Source: Cannabis sativa
Lineage: Eukaryota > Streptophyta > Magnoliopsida > Rosales > Cannabaceae
Direction of reading: 5' to 3'
DNA: 64,000 nt
Assembly: GCF_029168945.1 (NCBI RefSeq)
Contig: NC_083606.1
Span: 19,990,041-20,054,040 of the forward strand
Shown here: positions 23,201 to 34,843 of the stretch, in pieces
Position numbering within the stretch: position 1 is the stretch's first letter
Layout of the letters: each line of letters begins with the position of its first letter
The notes under the pieces: model-generated
What the model was told of the DNA's origin: nothing
What the model saw: the letters and a program-made list of their open reading frames with translations, nothing else
Databases searched by the model: none
Program-made: the position numbers and the translations under genes

Positions 23201-26200
23201 ATGAACTTGAAATTTGCTATTTAGAAACAGGTACATTTTGTATTTTTCTCTCACAAGATAAATGTTTTAGTTTCTGCACACATAAGAGCATTGATGAAAA
23301 ATGCACTTGTACTGCCAGAAGGTATCATGGTCATCTGTTTTACTTCAGTTGATCTAGTTCGTAAATCTTTTTTTTTTCTTTTCAAGGAATTTGAACAATA
23401 CATTTCATTGATATATCTGAAGCAGCTCTTTTATTATTATAGATGCTGTTAACTATCGTGATTTAGGGCTGATTTATTTCCATGTATTGCAGTTAGTATA
23501 CCTGGAAAACAAAGGGACTTTGGAGGAGTAGACCATGGTGATGATCAGGCATCACTGCTTAATCCTGGGAGAAAGCCACTAACACAGATTGTCCAGGATG
23601 ACTCATTTAGGGAATTTGAATTTAGACAATATCTTTTTGCTTGTCAATCAAAGGTATGCAAAACTGAGATCTCCTATATCTAACCTATAGTAAATAAAAA
23701 AACAAGTGTGGCTGAAATAATCCATCTCTTTACTTTGGTCTACTTCTAAAATTTTATCGATCTTTATTTATAAATATCTCTCAGATATAAAATGCAGACT
23801 TGGTTTCTATGCTGTTATTTTTGTGTGTTGATTCAACTGGCGAAATCTGCCCCTAAGCTTCCTTTCCACTTTTGTTGGAGTTTTCCCAACCAGTACTGTC
23901 TGTTTACGATCTGTATTTAAAGTACTTCCATTATTATACCATGGCACCTTATTAACAAACTTCATATAGAAAATTGATGTACAAAGTTACTGTACCTGAC
24001 TGTTCCAAGTGCATGCATAGCTAGGATGTAGAGCAGGATAATAGGAGTGTCCCAGAATTTCATTCTGCAGTATTTGAAATAATCACGGATCAACTTGACT
24101 GAGAATTTAAGCTTGTTTCCTCTTGTGTATTTGATAAAATTGATCTATTAGTTTGAAATTCTTGCTTTGCTTCACAGTTGGTTTCATGTTTATTTGAAAT
24201 ATTCTTTAAATGTATGCTGAAATGATGATTTTTTTGATGCAGCTTTTGTTCAAGCTGGGTCGCCCCTTTGAGGTTGCGGCAAGGGGTTTCGCATTCATTA
24301 TTAGTTTCTCAAAGGCCCTGACCCAGCATGAGGTAATGGATTTCTGATTTTATTATTGTGTTTTCTTACGATGCTATATTACTGACGTTAAGCTTCATTA
24401 AGTAATCATTTGATTTCTGTCTCACCTTTTTTTTCCCTTTCTCTTCCCCTTTTTGACATATTCCTCTTCTTGGAGTTGCTCTCAGAATATTCTACCTTTT
24501 TGTATGCGTGAAGTATGGGTAATATCTGCTTGCATGGATTTGATCAGCTCAACTGCCTCACATTATAACGAAGGAGTAGTGGCAGCTGATATAGAAAAGG
24601 AGTTCTACAGACTTCAGGGTGACCTTTATTCACTATGCAGGGTTAAGGTAACAGTTTCTTAAGCTTCACCAAGTGTTGAAGTAATTCATCATATATGATT
24701 CAATTATTCAACAATTTTTCTAGTGTGTCAGTTGAAGTAATTCAAAATCAATCAACTTAAAGTTTAGTTAGATTATATAACATCACAGCACAGGTTTTAT
24801 CAAATGATCTAAATGCAGTTTTGTGTTGTTCTAGGTGATTGTACAACAAAATTTGTTGATTTTCTTTTGCTCCATATAAAGTTGTAATTTAGTTCACGAT
24901 TTTTGCAGTTCATGAGACTTGCATATTTGATTGGATTCGGAACAAATATAGAAAGAAGCCCTGTCAACAGGTACAGATACAACCTTTTAAGATCAAGTTG
25001 ACCTTTACCTTCTCCCTACTAATTCTTAATTTTTTTTGTTTACGTGGATCTCTAGAGGCAAGCATGCTCATGGAATTGAAATTAATTATTGTCATATTTG
25101 CTTTATTACTTTGTGAATACTTATTCTTTTTATTTCTGTTTGAACAGTGCATCACTTAGTATGCTACCTTGGCCCAAACCAGCAGTATGGCCTTTACTTC
25201 CACCTGATGCATCATCCAAAGTGTTGGTAAAAGAAAAGGTCAGTTGATAGGATATTCTTAGAGAATAAAATAATCTAACAAAATCCGAACACAGAGCTAT
25301 GAAATCCCTCCTAGAGAAACTCTTTATTGATGAAGAAATTAAAGAACAAACTAGCCTTCGAGATGCTAGTTCTCCAATCACAACCTTTCAAGAGTGCCGC
25401 ACTCTCTTAGAGGCAATTCTCTTCTATTTCCAAGCTACCCCTAAAAGAATCCCACGGCCTTATTTATAGGCTTTGGACACAATACAAAAGACAACCCTGC
25501 CCTTAAACAAAACAGCCACTTAAAATAAAACTAAAAGAAAACTAATAGACCAGAAAAGACAAATAAGCCCCCAACCAAAGGCTATGGCCTTCTATTATAA
25601 ACAAAGTGTCATGGAGGTTTATCATCAGTGTAATCCAGCACATGATGCACAATTCACACACTAACTGGACTTCTTTTAGGGGTGGGGAGTAGCTATTATG
25701 TGGTTGGACTTTTATCTATTTGAACTACATAGCTACCTCTAAGAACTTATGAATTTACTAATGGTAAAAAAAGATTTAATCTTCACATAAATAGACCATC
25801 TAAATGATTTCTCCTGCATCTTTTCCCATCTGACATGTAAATTATGTGTCGTTAAAAGTCAAAAAGGAATTTTCTATACTATCTAAACTGGAACTCAATA
25901 ATTTACTAAAATTTCTTGTGATCCTTCATTTTCATTTTTGTAGATGATTCTTCAAGAAACTCCACTAGTCAAGCACTTTGGTATTCAGAGGAAACCATTG
26001 CCTCTTGAACCTTCTTTTCTTCTACGTGAGGCTAATCGACGAAGAGCTTCTCTGTCTGTTGGAAATATGTTTGAAATGTATGATGGTCACCATAGCTTTA
26101 TTGTTTGGAAATCATAATTCAGAAAGGATAGCGAGTATTGTGATGCTATCGTTTTTCTTTATTCTTTTTCTAAATGATGCTATCATTTTCCAAGGATGCA

Positions 26201-26833
26201 TTAATTTTGATAAATGCTTGTCTAGAGTTTATTGTACAAATTTTTTTAATCTCCGAAGTTGCTATGTATTTTGGCAGATCAGGTTCAGATTCAATTTCAA
26301 AGATGTCCCCAACAAATAAATTACATACAAGCTCCATGACACGTACTAATTCTTCTCCGGGAATGGACAGCTCAATTGATAGACCTATGAGACTTGCAGA
26401 AATTTATGTTGCTGCTGAACATGCTTTGCACAATACTATTTCCAATACTGAGTTGTGGAAGTCCTTCTCATCTGTTGAAGATTTTGAGGTATGGATTGGG
26501 GCTTCAAACACAGTCAGGCACTTGCTTAATAAGATAAATCGTATCTACTTCTTAATTTTTTTGAATTATGTCATTCCTACTTCATGAAATTATTTGTAGA
26601 AGATTTAGGTGGTATGATTTCGAGGTTTCTAACACAGTCAGACACTTGTTTATATAATCTGTATCCTGTTGCGCTTCTGAATTTTTTTAGCTGCCATTTA
26701 CTTTATGACAATACGGCTCCTAGAATCTTATTTGTTTTTATTACTGTTAAATTTCTTCTTAATGTTTAGTCCTCTAAAATGTTATCTCCTGAAAGTGTGG
26801 AATTTTAATTTTTGTTGCGTTGGAGCTCTGGGT

Positions 26834-26883
<50 letters not shown>

Positions 26884-29800
26884 ATGCACATGCATTGGAT
26901 TTCTCTCTAAATATAGACTCTGGTTCTGCAGCAAAAATACTTGGACCTAACAAAGGGTGCTGCAGACAATTACCACCGATCTTGGTGGAAAAGACATGGA
27001 GTTGTTCTTGATGGTGAAATAGCAGCTGTTTGTTTTAAGCATGGGAACTTTGATCTAGCTGCAAAATCATATGAGAAGGTTTGTGCCCTTTATGCTGGTG
27101 AAGGATGGCAGGATCTATTAGCAGAGGTCCTGCCCAATTTAGCAGAGTGTCAAAAGATACTGGATGACGAAGCTGGTTACCTATCATCTTGTGTGAGATT
27201 ACTTTCACTAGATAAAAGCTTGTTTTTAACCAAAGAACGCCAAGCATTTCAGTCAGAGGTTGTTCGTCTTGCTCATAGTGAAATGAAACAACCTGTGCCT
27301 CTAGATGTATCTTCATTGATTACATTCTCTGGGAATCCTGGGCCTCCAATTGAATTATGCGATGGGGATCCTGGCATTCTCTCTGTAACCGTTTGGAGTG
27401 GCTTTCCTGAAGATATAACTCTTGACTCACTTAGTTTGACACTGATGGCTACTTTTAATGCTGATGAGGGTGTTAAGGTATGCATTCTTGGACATAATCT
27501 TATACATGTTTTACGACTATCCTTGTACTTTAAGTTGCTAAAGTTTCATTTACATTACAGGCACTCAAAAGCTCAAGTGCCATTGTACTAAAACCTGGTC
27601 GGAACACAATTACCTTAGATTTACCGCCCCAAAAGCCAGGTTCCTATGTCTTGGGTGTTCTTACTGGGCAGATTGGGCACTTAAGATTCAGATCTCACAG
27701 CTTTTCAAAGGGAGGCCCTGCAGACACTGATGATTTTTTGAGTTATGAAAAGCCTACAAGACCAATCTTGAAGGTACCTAGTGTATAATAAACTAACCTG
27801 ATTGCATTAAATTTTCAGTCAGATGCTGAATGTGACATGGTGATAAAGTTGAGCAGTAGGTTTCTTTCTAACCAGATTATGCAGGCTGTTTCAGTATCTG
27901 ATTCTTCTTGTTTTTTAGGTTTTCAAACCAAGACCGTTGGTTGATCTTGCTGCAGCTGTTTCATCTGCTTTGCTTATAAATGAGTCACAGTGGGTTGGGA
28001 TTATAGTGAGGCCCATTAACTACTCCCTGAAAGATGCTGTATTGCATATCGATACTGGTCCTGGCCTTAGAATTGAAGAGTCGCATGTAATTGAGATGGA
28101 AAGCTATGCAGATTCATCTAAGGGTTCCACCGAAAAGAAAAGTGACAGTGCTTTGGAAAATGGTTCTACTGTCAGTAGAAAATATGAGCAGTTGACACTC
28201 CATGATGGTAGAATAGAGTTTCCGGATTGGGCAAGCAATATAGCGTCAATTTTGTGGATTCCTGTCCGCGCTATCAGTGACAAGCTGGCAAGAGGATCCT
28301 CTTCAGGTTCAGAGACAATGATGCAATTCCTCAAGTCAAAGTCATTTCATATATGTCACACACACACGTACACATGCATCGCATAAAGAGTAATATAGCA
28401 TCCAGATACTTACCTGTGTTTGGTGCATCATTTTTTATGAGCAGCTATTCCCCAGAGAACGAGCATTGTAGATGGCATGAGGACTATTGCCCTAAAACTT
28501 GAATTCGGAATATCTCATAACCAAACATTTGACAGGCATTGCAACTTTCATTCTCCTAGAGTTTGATATTAATTTGTTCTTCTATTTTTGTTTAGTATAG
28601 AAGTTCTTTCAAATGAAAAATTTATTTGCGAATTCACTTGATATTTTCTGCAGGACTCTCGCTGTGCATTTCACTGATCCTTTCCATGTGAGCATGCGAG
28701 TTGCTGATAAATGCAATGACGGTACTTTGCTTCTGCAGGTATTCTATATTTTGAGTTTAAAGGACTAGTTCATCTATTCTTTGAACATGTCGAGAGTAAT
28801 GATTGTAATGGGCTAATCATTATAAATTAAATAAGAGTGACAATGACTACCAATATGAATTGGAATATTGTTCAGAATCAGGTAGACATACTATAAGCAT
28901 AGCTAATTTTCTAGCATCCTCCAGTCAGGTTTCTTTTGTTGTTTATTCATCTTGATAATGATCACCTGGTTTGGTTTTCAGGACATTAGCTGCACATCTT
29001 CACAAATTAATTACATATGCATATGCACAAAGAAGATGAAAACTGCTGTATTATGAAGTATAAGAGTTTAATGTGTACATTTGTGTCCAGACTTTTATGA
29101 ATTTATTCTGAATTCTCTAGCTTCTTTTCCATATACCAGGCTTGTTTATTGTGTTTCATAGTTCATATTGATTACTCATTAATACATACCTCATCTGCTG
29201 TAGATATCAAAGGCTTGTTTATTGTGTTTCCATATACCAGGCTTGTTTAAGCTAGGGGAGGCTAGTCCAATTTTTATTTTTTGATCACCTCTGTAGATAT
29301 CAAAAGTTTACCTGTGCACTGTATAATGATTGTACTTCTTTTTAATTGACCCTGGATTATTTCTCAATTCACTGATCTCAAATCGGTTAATATACTTCAG
29401 ATTTTTTTACATTCTGAAGTAAAAGCCACACTGACAGTCTACGATGCTTGGCTTGATCTGCAAGATGGATTTGTCCATGCTGGACAACGTGATGGGAGAC
29501 CGGCCTCTGGCTTCTTTCCACTTGTCCTTTCTCCGAATGCCAGAGCTGGAATCTTGTTTATTATATGCTTAGGGAAGATAGTACCTGAGGGTATGGATAA
29601 TCATATGATTAACATCAGCGAATATGCTATTTAGAGCCCACGATTATGCAAGTAACTTGATGTGGCTTTTTTTTTATCCTTTTGGTGCAGATGAAGTTAA
29701 GGATCTACAATCAGAGAGTATACTGAACATAAAATATGGAATTTCTGGTGATAGAAATTTGGGAGCACATGCTCCTTCTGGTACAATGACTTCTGCACCA

Positions 29801-30604
29801 GAGGATGCTAAACAGGAATTAGTTTTCCGGAGTGCTCTTGTTTTGCAGAGGCCTGTCCTTGACCCGTGTTTAGCTGTTGGATTTCTTCCTCTCCCTGGCC
29901 TTAGAGTTGGGCAGCTTGTTACCATGAAATGGAGAGTTGAAAGGTTAAAAGATTTGCAGAATGAAGTTTTGCAGCAGCGTGTAAGTCTTGGGAATGATCG
30001 CTATTTCTTTTTTTTAGTAAAAACCATGATAAATCTCATCAATCTCTAATTTCTATTTATGAATGATGAATCCTCAATTTCAGTGAAGCAAATAAAATAA
30101 TTCAACAACTTAATAGTGAGATTTTTCCAAACACTAGAATCATGCACTGTTGATAAAACTTGTCCATGCATCAGGATGAAGTTTTATACGAAGTCAATGC
30201 AAATAAAGAAAATTGGATGATTGCTGGAAGGAAAAGAGGGCATGTATCTTTATCTGAAAAACAAGGTTTGTTGTACAATTATTTATTATTGTACTTTTGA
30301 AGGAGTATGTTGTACAATTCAATTTCACATTAAATCATACTCTGGTATTGTCATAGAAGTAACTCAAAATGAAATGGTTCTTATGTGCCAACATCTCTGA
30401 CATTGTCCTCACCATACACATTGAACAGGTTCAAGGCTAGAAATCTCTATATTATGTGTGCCCTTGGTGGCGGGTTATGTACGACCCCCTCAACTTGGGT
30501 TACCGGATGTTGATGAGGCAAATATAAGCTGTAATCCACCCAGTCCCCATCTCGTCTGTGTATTACCTCCAGCTCTCAGCTCCTCCTTCTGCATACCAGC
30601 TTGA
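20289..30604 (+). CDS. TRS130: TRAPPII subunit TRS130 (TRAPPC10/CLUB), 21 exons, 1,243 aa
   Basis: Core TRAPPII tethering/Rab-GEF subunit; in plants it acts at the trans-Golgi network and cell plate (family knowledge). The product begins MANFLAQFQTIKNSCDHLVI and ends LSSSFCIPA, matching the plant family along its whole length (about 1,260 aa in Arabidopsis). CDS segments: 20289-20352, 21216-21445, 22206-22387, 22660-22843, 23140-23230, 23493-23653, 24243-24332, 24486-24647, 24909-24970, 25148-25238, 25944-26077, 26278-26488, 26932-27477, 27561-27773, 27919-28306, 28445-28535, 28654-28738, 29401-29590, 29691-29980, 30175-30265, 30429-30604. Phases agree at every junction and the sum is 3,732 nt. 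The junction of exons 11 and 12 is ambiguous (alternative 26085/26283). Intron 16 would use a GC donor. Intron 10 carries a solo LTR. No premature stop is seen, so the gene looks functional. Confidence 0.96.
25245..25624 (-). mobile_element. 380-bp solo LTR in TRS130 intron 10
   Basis: It starts tgatagg and ends tttatca on the + strand, with the perfect 5-bp duplication TCAGT at 25240-25244 and 25625-25629. The TATA-like box (cctataaataagg on the - strand) sets the orientation as antisense to the gene. The left duplication overlaps the splice donor GTCAGT (25239-25244). No internal retrotransposon domain remains. Confidence 0.85.
26836..26880. repeat. (TC)n microsatellite in TRS130 intron 12
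   Basis: A 45-bp TC run lies about 50 bp before the acceptor of exon 13. It may add to the pyrimidine tract. Confidence 0.95.
29130..29300. repeat. Shuffled short duplications in TRS130 intron 17
   Basis: catataccaggcttgttta, aggcttgtttattgtgttt and ctgtagatatcaaa each occur twice within about 170 bp, in interleaved order. This looks like local duplication and template switching. Confidence 0.8.
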
Positions 30605-31230
30605 TTGCTCATACAGCTCAGTATTTCTCCATTGTTGTCAGGCTATTTTATTTTTCCACTCCCTGATCGAGCAATTTTTTTTTTTTTTTTTTTGTTTTGT
30701 TAAAGTAAAAGATTAATGGCAGAGGTATAGATTTTTGTTCCCCATTTCAACAGCCAAAAATGTGTAAATCCAAAATCCGTGTTTTTCTTTCTTCATTTAT
30801 TTTCTTCACAATCCCAAATCTTACAAAATTTTAGCTGAATTTTGTTTTGCTTAGGTAGGTTTCAGAGTGTTAGTACTGAACGTTACTGTATAGCAACACT
30901 TTTCGTTTTCCTTTGTACAACAACATTATTAAAAACTCGGCCATAATCATCAATTTTTTGGCTTATTGTAAAACAAGACATCGGTTCTGGAACAATATTT
31001 GATTTGGTCAAGTTACTTTTTTTATGCCCATCAGTATTAAAATTTGTAACAAGTGAAAATGTTTTCTATTTATCTAGTTCAATACATTGATTTAAACTAA
31101 ATTGGAAATAAGGAAAGAGGATCTCTACTTGGTTCATTTAATTAAAAATTAACAAGGAATCAAGAGGATTTTGTTTAGCTGAATGAAGGTATAAGTTTGA
31201 AAGTTAATGTCAAAAATAAAAATTTAAAAA
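30605..31230. other. TRS130 3' UTR and intergenic DNA
   Basis: AT-rich, with a T-run near 30670. It presumably includes the 3' UTR and polyadenylation site, but no single signal stands out. No other gene is seen. Confidence 0.4.
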
Positions 31231-31302
31231 AGGTCCTACCGAGACTTGAACTCGGGTTACTGGATTCAGAGTCCAATGTCCTGACCACTAGACCATAGGA
31301 CC
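31231..31302 (-). tRNA. trnQ-CUG: tRNA-Gln (anticodon CUG)
   Basis: On the - strand the 72-nt sequence starts GGTCCTATGGTCTAGTGGTC. It has a full 7-bp acceptor stem (GGTCCTA/TAGGACC), the anticodon loop ACTCTGAA with CUG (31269-31267) and the T arm GAGTTCAAGTCTC. It closely follows the plant nuclear tRNA-Gln pattern. No intron is present. A run of five to six T follows at once (31230-31226), a normal RNA polymerase III terminator. It lies about 630 bp beyond the TRS130 stop, in opposite orientation. Confidence 0.95.
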
Positions 31303-31376
31303 CTTACATTAGAGAATATTTTCATTTTACATATTCCATAGTACCAAAGATGGATATAACACTGTACGGTGATATG

Positions 31377-32053
31377 TAGGGGTGGGCATCCGATCCAATT
31401 CAACCTTTTTTTTCTCATCCGATCCAATCTAATTAGTAATTGGATTTGGAAAATCATCATCCGATCCAATCCAATTAGACCTCAAAATCCAATCCAATTA
31501 CTAATTGGATTGGATCGGTTTTTTAATTGGATATCCAATTACACACCTAAATTTCAATATTAACTTAAAAATATAAAGAAGAATACGTAAAAAAAACTAA
31601 GTATCACTTTTTATTTAAGTTTAATATTTCATAAATATACTATTCTTACAAGTGTATTGTAGCTAAAAGTTTTAAATAATTAAAACAACAACATTTCTAA
31701 GTAATAAAATAGAACAAAATATCAAAAAAAAAAAAAAAATACACTAAACAATTAAGTGTTACAAATTCAACATACAAAAAAATCTAATAAAATATAATAA
31801 ATATTTATTATATTTTTCGATAATTTTTATTCTATAAATAATTTTTTAATATATATAAATGTAATTGGATTGGATCGGTTTTTAATTGGATTTTGAGATT
31901 GACATCCAATAACCGATCCAATCCAATTAGAATCCAACTTTTAGCATCCAATCCAATCCAATCCAATTGTAATTGGATATCCAACTTTTTGTAATTGGAT
32001 TGGATTGGATCGGTTCGGTTCAATTGGATTGGATTGGATGATGCCCACCCCTA
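31377..32053. mobile_element. Non-autonomous hAT-like MITE (second family)
   Basis: Terminal inverted repeats read taggggtgggcatccgatcc and its inverse ending gatgcccaccccta. They are flanked by gtgatatg (31369-31376) and gtgatata (32054-32061), an 8-bp duplication with one mismatch. The subterminal parts are tandem variants of 'aattggattggatcggtt'. The middle is plain AT-rich DNA. No ORF is present. Confidence 0.82.
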
Positions 32054-32061
32054 GTGATATA

Positions 32062-32594
32062 GGTCTTGTATTTGGTGCATTTGTATGTTGTTTAATTATG
32101 TTTTTTTTTTGGGGTAGTTTTTTATTTTTATACTTTAAAGTAGTTTATTTTTTAATTATAAATTTACGAAAATTTATGTAGTAATCAACGAAGTAGTTTG
32201 AATCACAATTAAAATTTAAATAGCAACCCACATAAAAATTATTGGAAAAATTCAAATCGTAAATTTGAAAAAAAAAAATTAAAAAATAGTATAAGGAGTA
32301 ATTTTTTTTCCTTATTTTGCTCATGAACTTTTGACACTACCTTATTTTATCTTCTAAAATATACAGAAAAAATTATTTTCACCCGAAAAAAGTATAAACA
32401 TACCCCAAGACAAAGTTTATCCCATTTTATTTATTTTGAAATAGCCCCATTTTATTTATTAAAACATTATTTTTTATAATTACATCCAATTTATTTTCCA
32501 AAATAGTTCTTATTTGAAAAATAAAGTACACCCCACTCCTCCCACTTACTGCCACAATTTTTGCTCCTCCCATCTAATTAAAATATATAATTGA
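32062..32594. other. AT-rich intergenic DNA
   Basis: Homopolymer runs and a repeated 'ccccattttatttatt' motif near 32410-32460 are the only structure seen. There is no gene. Confidence 0.4.
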
Positions 32595-32599
32595 GTTAC

Positions 32600-32809
32600 T
32601 ATTATGAAATATTAGTATTATGTAATATTATAATTTAGAAAAAGAAAATAGAGAAAAGATGAGAATTTTTTGAGTGTCTTATTCCAATAAGTGATCTCCT
32701 ATTTATACACATACAAGAGTCAAATATTAAGAAACTAAGAAAAAGTGAATGTTGATTACATTAATGGTAAAAGATTTGGACATCCACATAATTAATAATA
32801 TTTATAACA
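32600..32809 (-). repeat. 3' LTR of the copia element
   Basis: It is 210 bp. In element orientation it begins TGTTATAAATATT and ends CATAATA, so the last bases are not the usual CA. It is close to the other LTR, which has an extra duplicated 'aactaagaaaa' segment. Confidence 0.9.
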
Positions 32810-32913
32810 CTCCCACTTGGATGTCCATAATAACTGCCTCATTAAAAACCTCGCCAATAAAACCCAATAGGACAAAACTCGGTCAAGGAAAAAAGAGTGC
32901 AGTATGAAATTAC

Positions 32914-34842
32914 TGTTGGGTTTTGTGCCCTAAATAAAACTCATTACAATCTGATTAGTTATCAATTTAAGAGATTTGAAGTGATTTATATTTACATGTA
33001 TTTTACATGCTTATGGTTTAATATATATATTTAATATATGCACAAAATCAGTTAAGTCCAGTTGATATATTTATTCACAATTACAGTATTGTCAACACAG
33101 TGGAATGTGATTGTGATTATATGATTCAAAAGACTAAGTCCATGTTCATCAGTGTTTTGGATTTACACTAATGTGATAAACAACGATGAAGTATACTTAC
33201 ACTTGGAGTAAGTGTTATGTTCTTTCCAGGACATTGGTAAAGTATACTAGTTTCAAATGTACGGAGTATACATTGGACTGGACCGATATTGAACTTAGAC
33301 AAGATATTATAAACTTACCGTTGTATCTTTCCAAGTCAATATCAGTAGTTGATCTTAGATTAAAAGAATCTAAATCCTGATATGCTTAGGCTCAATCTCA
33401 GCAGTGCTATTGATGTTCTTTGATTTATTAGTTAAGCCTACTTTTGGGTCAGGGTGATACGTATATTTTGGGAACATGATAGTATGATTGAGTGGGAGCG
33501 CTGAACATAAATATGGAATCTATAGCTTCTACTGGTGTATAGAAGTCAAGTGATGATTCCCTTCGAGCTTAGCTAAATAGAAGTAAATGGATGAGCTCTT
33601 GTTTCAGTGACTATATCTTAGATCACTAAAACATCATTTACATGTAACTAAGTGTTTTAAGGGGCCAAATACATTGAGGGGTGAAAACGGTAAATTTATC
33701 CTATCTCGATGTAAATCATCTATATAGAGGATCTTTGATCACATTAAGATTATAACAATGGTTAAATGAGATAGCATATCTATATCGTGGAACATATAGA
33801 ATGCTCTATATAAGTCTGAGAGTGCAATTCCAAGTTCTAAGAGTGGATTCAACAAGGAATTAATAAGTTAGGGATTTACTTGGTAAATTCGATTCAACTT
33901 ATTGGAAGCTCAGCAATATAGATCCATGGTCCACATTCTAGTTGAGACCATACTGTTTGTAAGACTCAATAATTGATTTATGTTTAATCAATTATAATTC
34001 TAAAAGTTAGACTATGTCTAATTTGTGAATTTTCACTAAGTAGGGGTGAAATTGTAAAGAAAAGAGATTCTAGGTTTATTTATTAATTAAGAGACTCTAT
34101 ATGTCTAATTAATAATTATATTAAATGACAATATTATTTAATAATCTATTTTAGTTATTAAATAATTAGTTTTGGCATTTAAATGGTTAGAATTAGAGAA
34201 TTGACATTTTTGGGAAAATAGAAATAAAATTGTGGAAACTGCAAAATCCAAGTGAGGCCCATCACACCTATGGCCGGCCACTTGTTTGTGTTTCCCAATT
34301 ATTATTTTCAATTTTTTAATTGCCAAACAATTACTAACCTAAACCTAGCAGCTATCTATAAAGGGAAAGTGGTGGCTCACACCAAATAAGGCAATTAAGC
34401 AATTACTCTGTAATTCAGGAAACTGCCTCTTTCAGAAAGTTGAGCTTCCCTTTCTCTATATATAGTCGCCCACTCTCTTCCTCTTGAATGCTTGAACCAT
34501 ACACGAAATACACACAAGAGAGAGAGATACAATTTCGAATTCCCTAGTGAGAGAGTAGTGCCCACATACAGCAAACAGTACCTCAATCATAGATTGGAAG
34601 ACTGTGAAGGATCACATCCAACTGAAGGACATTCGGGTTCAGATCTTGATTATACTCTGCAACAGAAAGGAATCAAGGGTTAGAGATCTGAGTAGAAGGA
34701 GACATTATTTCGCTGCAATCAATGTAAGGTTTTCTTAACTTTATATGTGTTTTCCTTTTATCGTTTTAGAAGTTCATATTTAGGTTGTTAAATCAACATA
34801 CTTGTGAGTAGATCTAAGATCTTGGTAAAATTAATTCCAACA
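32914..34842 (+). mobile_element. 1.9-kb solo LTR (family A) nested in the copia element
   Basis: It starts tgttgggttttgtgcccta and ends aattccaaca (TG...CA with a 6-bp inverted end TGTTGG/CCAACA). The 5-bp duplication ATTAC lies at 32909-32913 and 34843-34847. No internal domains are present. An inverted second copy occupies 61885-63898. Short open frames inside are not supported as genes. Orientation is arbitrary, taken from the + strand. Confidence 0.85.
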
Positions 34843-34843
34843 A

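Noticed and set aside
33186..34683. Small + strand frames inside the 1.9-kb LTR
   Set aside because: They are not conserved as frames in the second copy at 61885-63898 and have no domain.
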